46,320 bases of DNA, taken from NCBI GenBank assembly GCA_945276085.1, contig CALYPO010000005.1, positions 1 through 46,320 of the forward strand. The letters run 5' to 3'. The notes below the pieces were generated by a model that was given only the letters and a program-made list of their open reading frames with translations, did not search any database and had not been told where the DNA came from. The translations under genes were made by a program, and so were the position numbers. The DNA comes from an uncultured Gilliamella sp. Its GTDB lineage: Bacteria; Pseudomonadota; Gammaproteobacteria; Enterobacterales; Orbaceae. This document shows positions 45,883-46,320 of the stretch, in pieces; the first letter of the stretch is position 1; each line of letters begins with the position of its first letter.

Positions 45883-46320
45883 CTATTTTGGTTGGAATTC
45901 AAGAGTCATATTTTTTACTTCATTATACAGATTATTGGCAGGTCTTGGTATCACCGCAAGTTTGGTAGCGGCAAGCGCTTCTCGGCATAAAGCATCATCC
46001 CCACCTTTTGAAATGACATTAAGTAATAATCCATCGGGCGCAATTTGAATCTGCAAAACACAGTGTTGCCCACTATAAACATTAGGAGGATTAATAAATT
46101 TATTACTTATTGCATTTTGTACTAATGACTTATATTTGTCTAATTCACCATCCGACACACCTTTACGGCTAGCCGTTGCTCCTTGAGCATTTGAAGTACT
46201 TGGCGCACCTGATGAGGTTAATCCACCTAACAGATCATTTAATGCTTTATCATTTTTAGCTTGTTTAGCTTTCTCTGCCGCAGCTTTTTGGGCGGCGGCT
46301 TTCTCGGCTGCGGCTTTTTC
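45883..46320 (-). CDS. tolA: TolA, C-terminal part (cut by window end)
   Basis: TolA links the inner-membrane TolQR motor to outer-membrane Pal and colicin/phage receptors, and helps outer-membrane constriction at division. The part seen has 145 codons. It begins inside the long helical domain with EKAAAEKAAAQKAAAEKAKQ and then a linker (GGLTSSGAPSTSNAQGA). The C-terminal domain starts KGVSDGELDKYKSLVQNAI and contains YSGQHCVLQIQIAPDG and GGDDALCREAL, with the conserved disulfide cysteines. The 5' part lies beyond base 46320. No tolB or pal is in view on this side; hslV follows downstream instead. Confidence 0.92.
   Translation of the reverse strand, partial: EKAAAEKAAAQKAAAEKAKQAKNDKALNDLLGGLTSSGAPSTSNAQGATASRKGVSDGELDKYKSLVQNAISNKFINPPNVYSGQHCVLQIQIAPDGLLLNVISKGGDDALCREALAATKLAVIPRPANNLYNEVKNMTLEFQPK

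Overview
The window is an AT-rich stretch of a gammaproteobacterial chromosome made almost entirely of core genes. Gene order blocks match the enterobacterial core: prmB-aroC-yfcA, proQ-prc, mreBCD-rng-tldD, accBC, raiA-pheA, dcd-asmA and hslVU. Protein sequences are close to E. coli ones, while base composition is low in GC and several genes usual in these blocks are missing (mepA, maf, yhdP, pheL, tatBC). This fits the Orbales/Orbaceae (Gilliamella, Frischella, Orbus type, insect gut symbionts). The family placement is inference; no marker search was possible.

Layout. 1-6.0 kb, minus strand: yfcA, aroC and prmB (shikimate end step and L3 methylation), a tRNA-Ser(GGA), a tiny YnhF-like membrane protein, prc and proQ. 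6.1-7.5 kb: a small accessory island with a divergent Mu-repressor-like/Ner-like pair and a BamE-fold-like lipoprotein. 7.7-8.1 kb: RNase P RNA, convergent with yqjA (DedA family). 8.8-14.4 kb, minus strand: mreBCD, rng and tldD, the last with a good sigma-32-type promoter. 14.6-17.3 kb, plus strand: a strong-Shine-Dalgarno 12-codon leader ORF and hairpin before accB-accC, then eda. 17.4-19.1 kb: the yadGH ABC exporter. 19.3-22.2 kb: mog, argR, and lysC under a lysine riboswitch. 22.6-28.1 kb: yeaQ, cysS, trmJ, raiA, pheA, mutY. 28.2-32.4 kb: an MFS transporter, an Old Yellow Enzyme, ubiI and a solitary tatA. 32.5-35.8 kb: a candidate unannotated small RNA, an S24-fold repressor without its catalytic dyad, and an ABC exporter. 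35.9-46.3 kb: dacB, a TerC/Alx protein, cycA, mltA, dcd, asmA, hslUV and the 3' part of tolA, which is cut by the window end.

Functional themes are cell shape and envelope (mreBCD, dacB, mltA, asmA, tolA, prc, yqjA), amino acid synthesis and its control (aroC, pheA, lysC with riboswitch, argR, cycA), proteostasis (hslUV, tldD, prc) and RNA metabolism (rnpB, rng, proQ, trmJ, cysS, raiA). There is no complete prophage, insertion sequence or CRISPR array. The most interesting undescribed signals are short ones: a promoter-plus-terminator unit on the minus strand at about 32.5-32.6 kb that looks like an ~83-nt small RNA with CU-rich anti-Shine-Dalgarno stretches; the leader ORF and hairpin before accB; two heat-shock promoters with identical 13-nt spacing (hslVU and tldD); and two solitary phage-type regulators.
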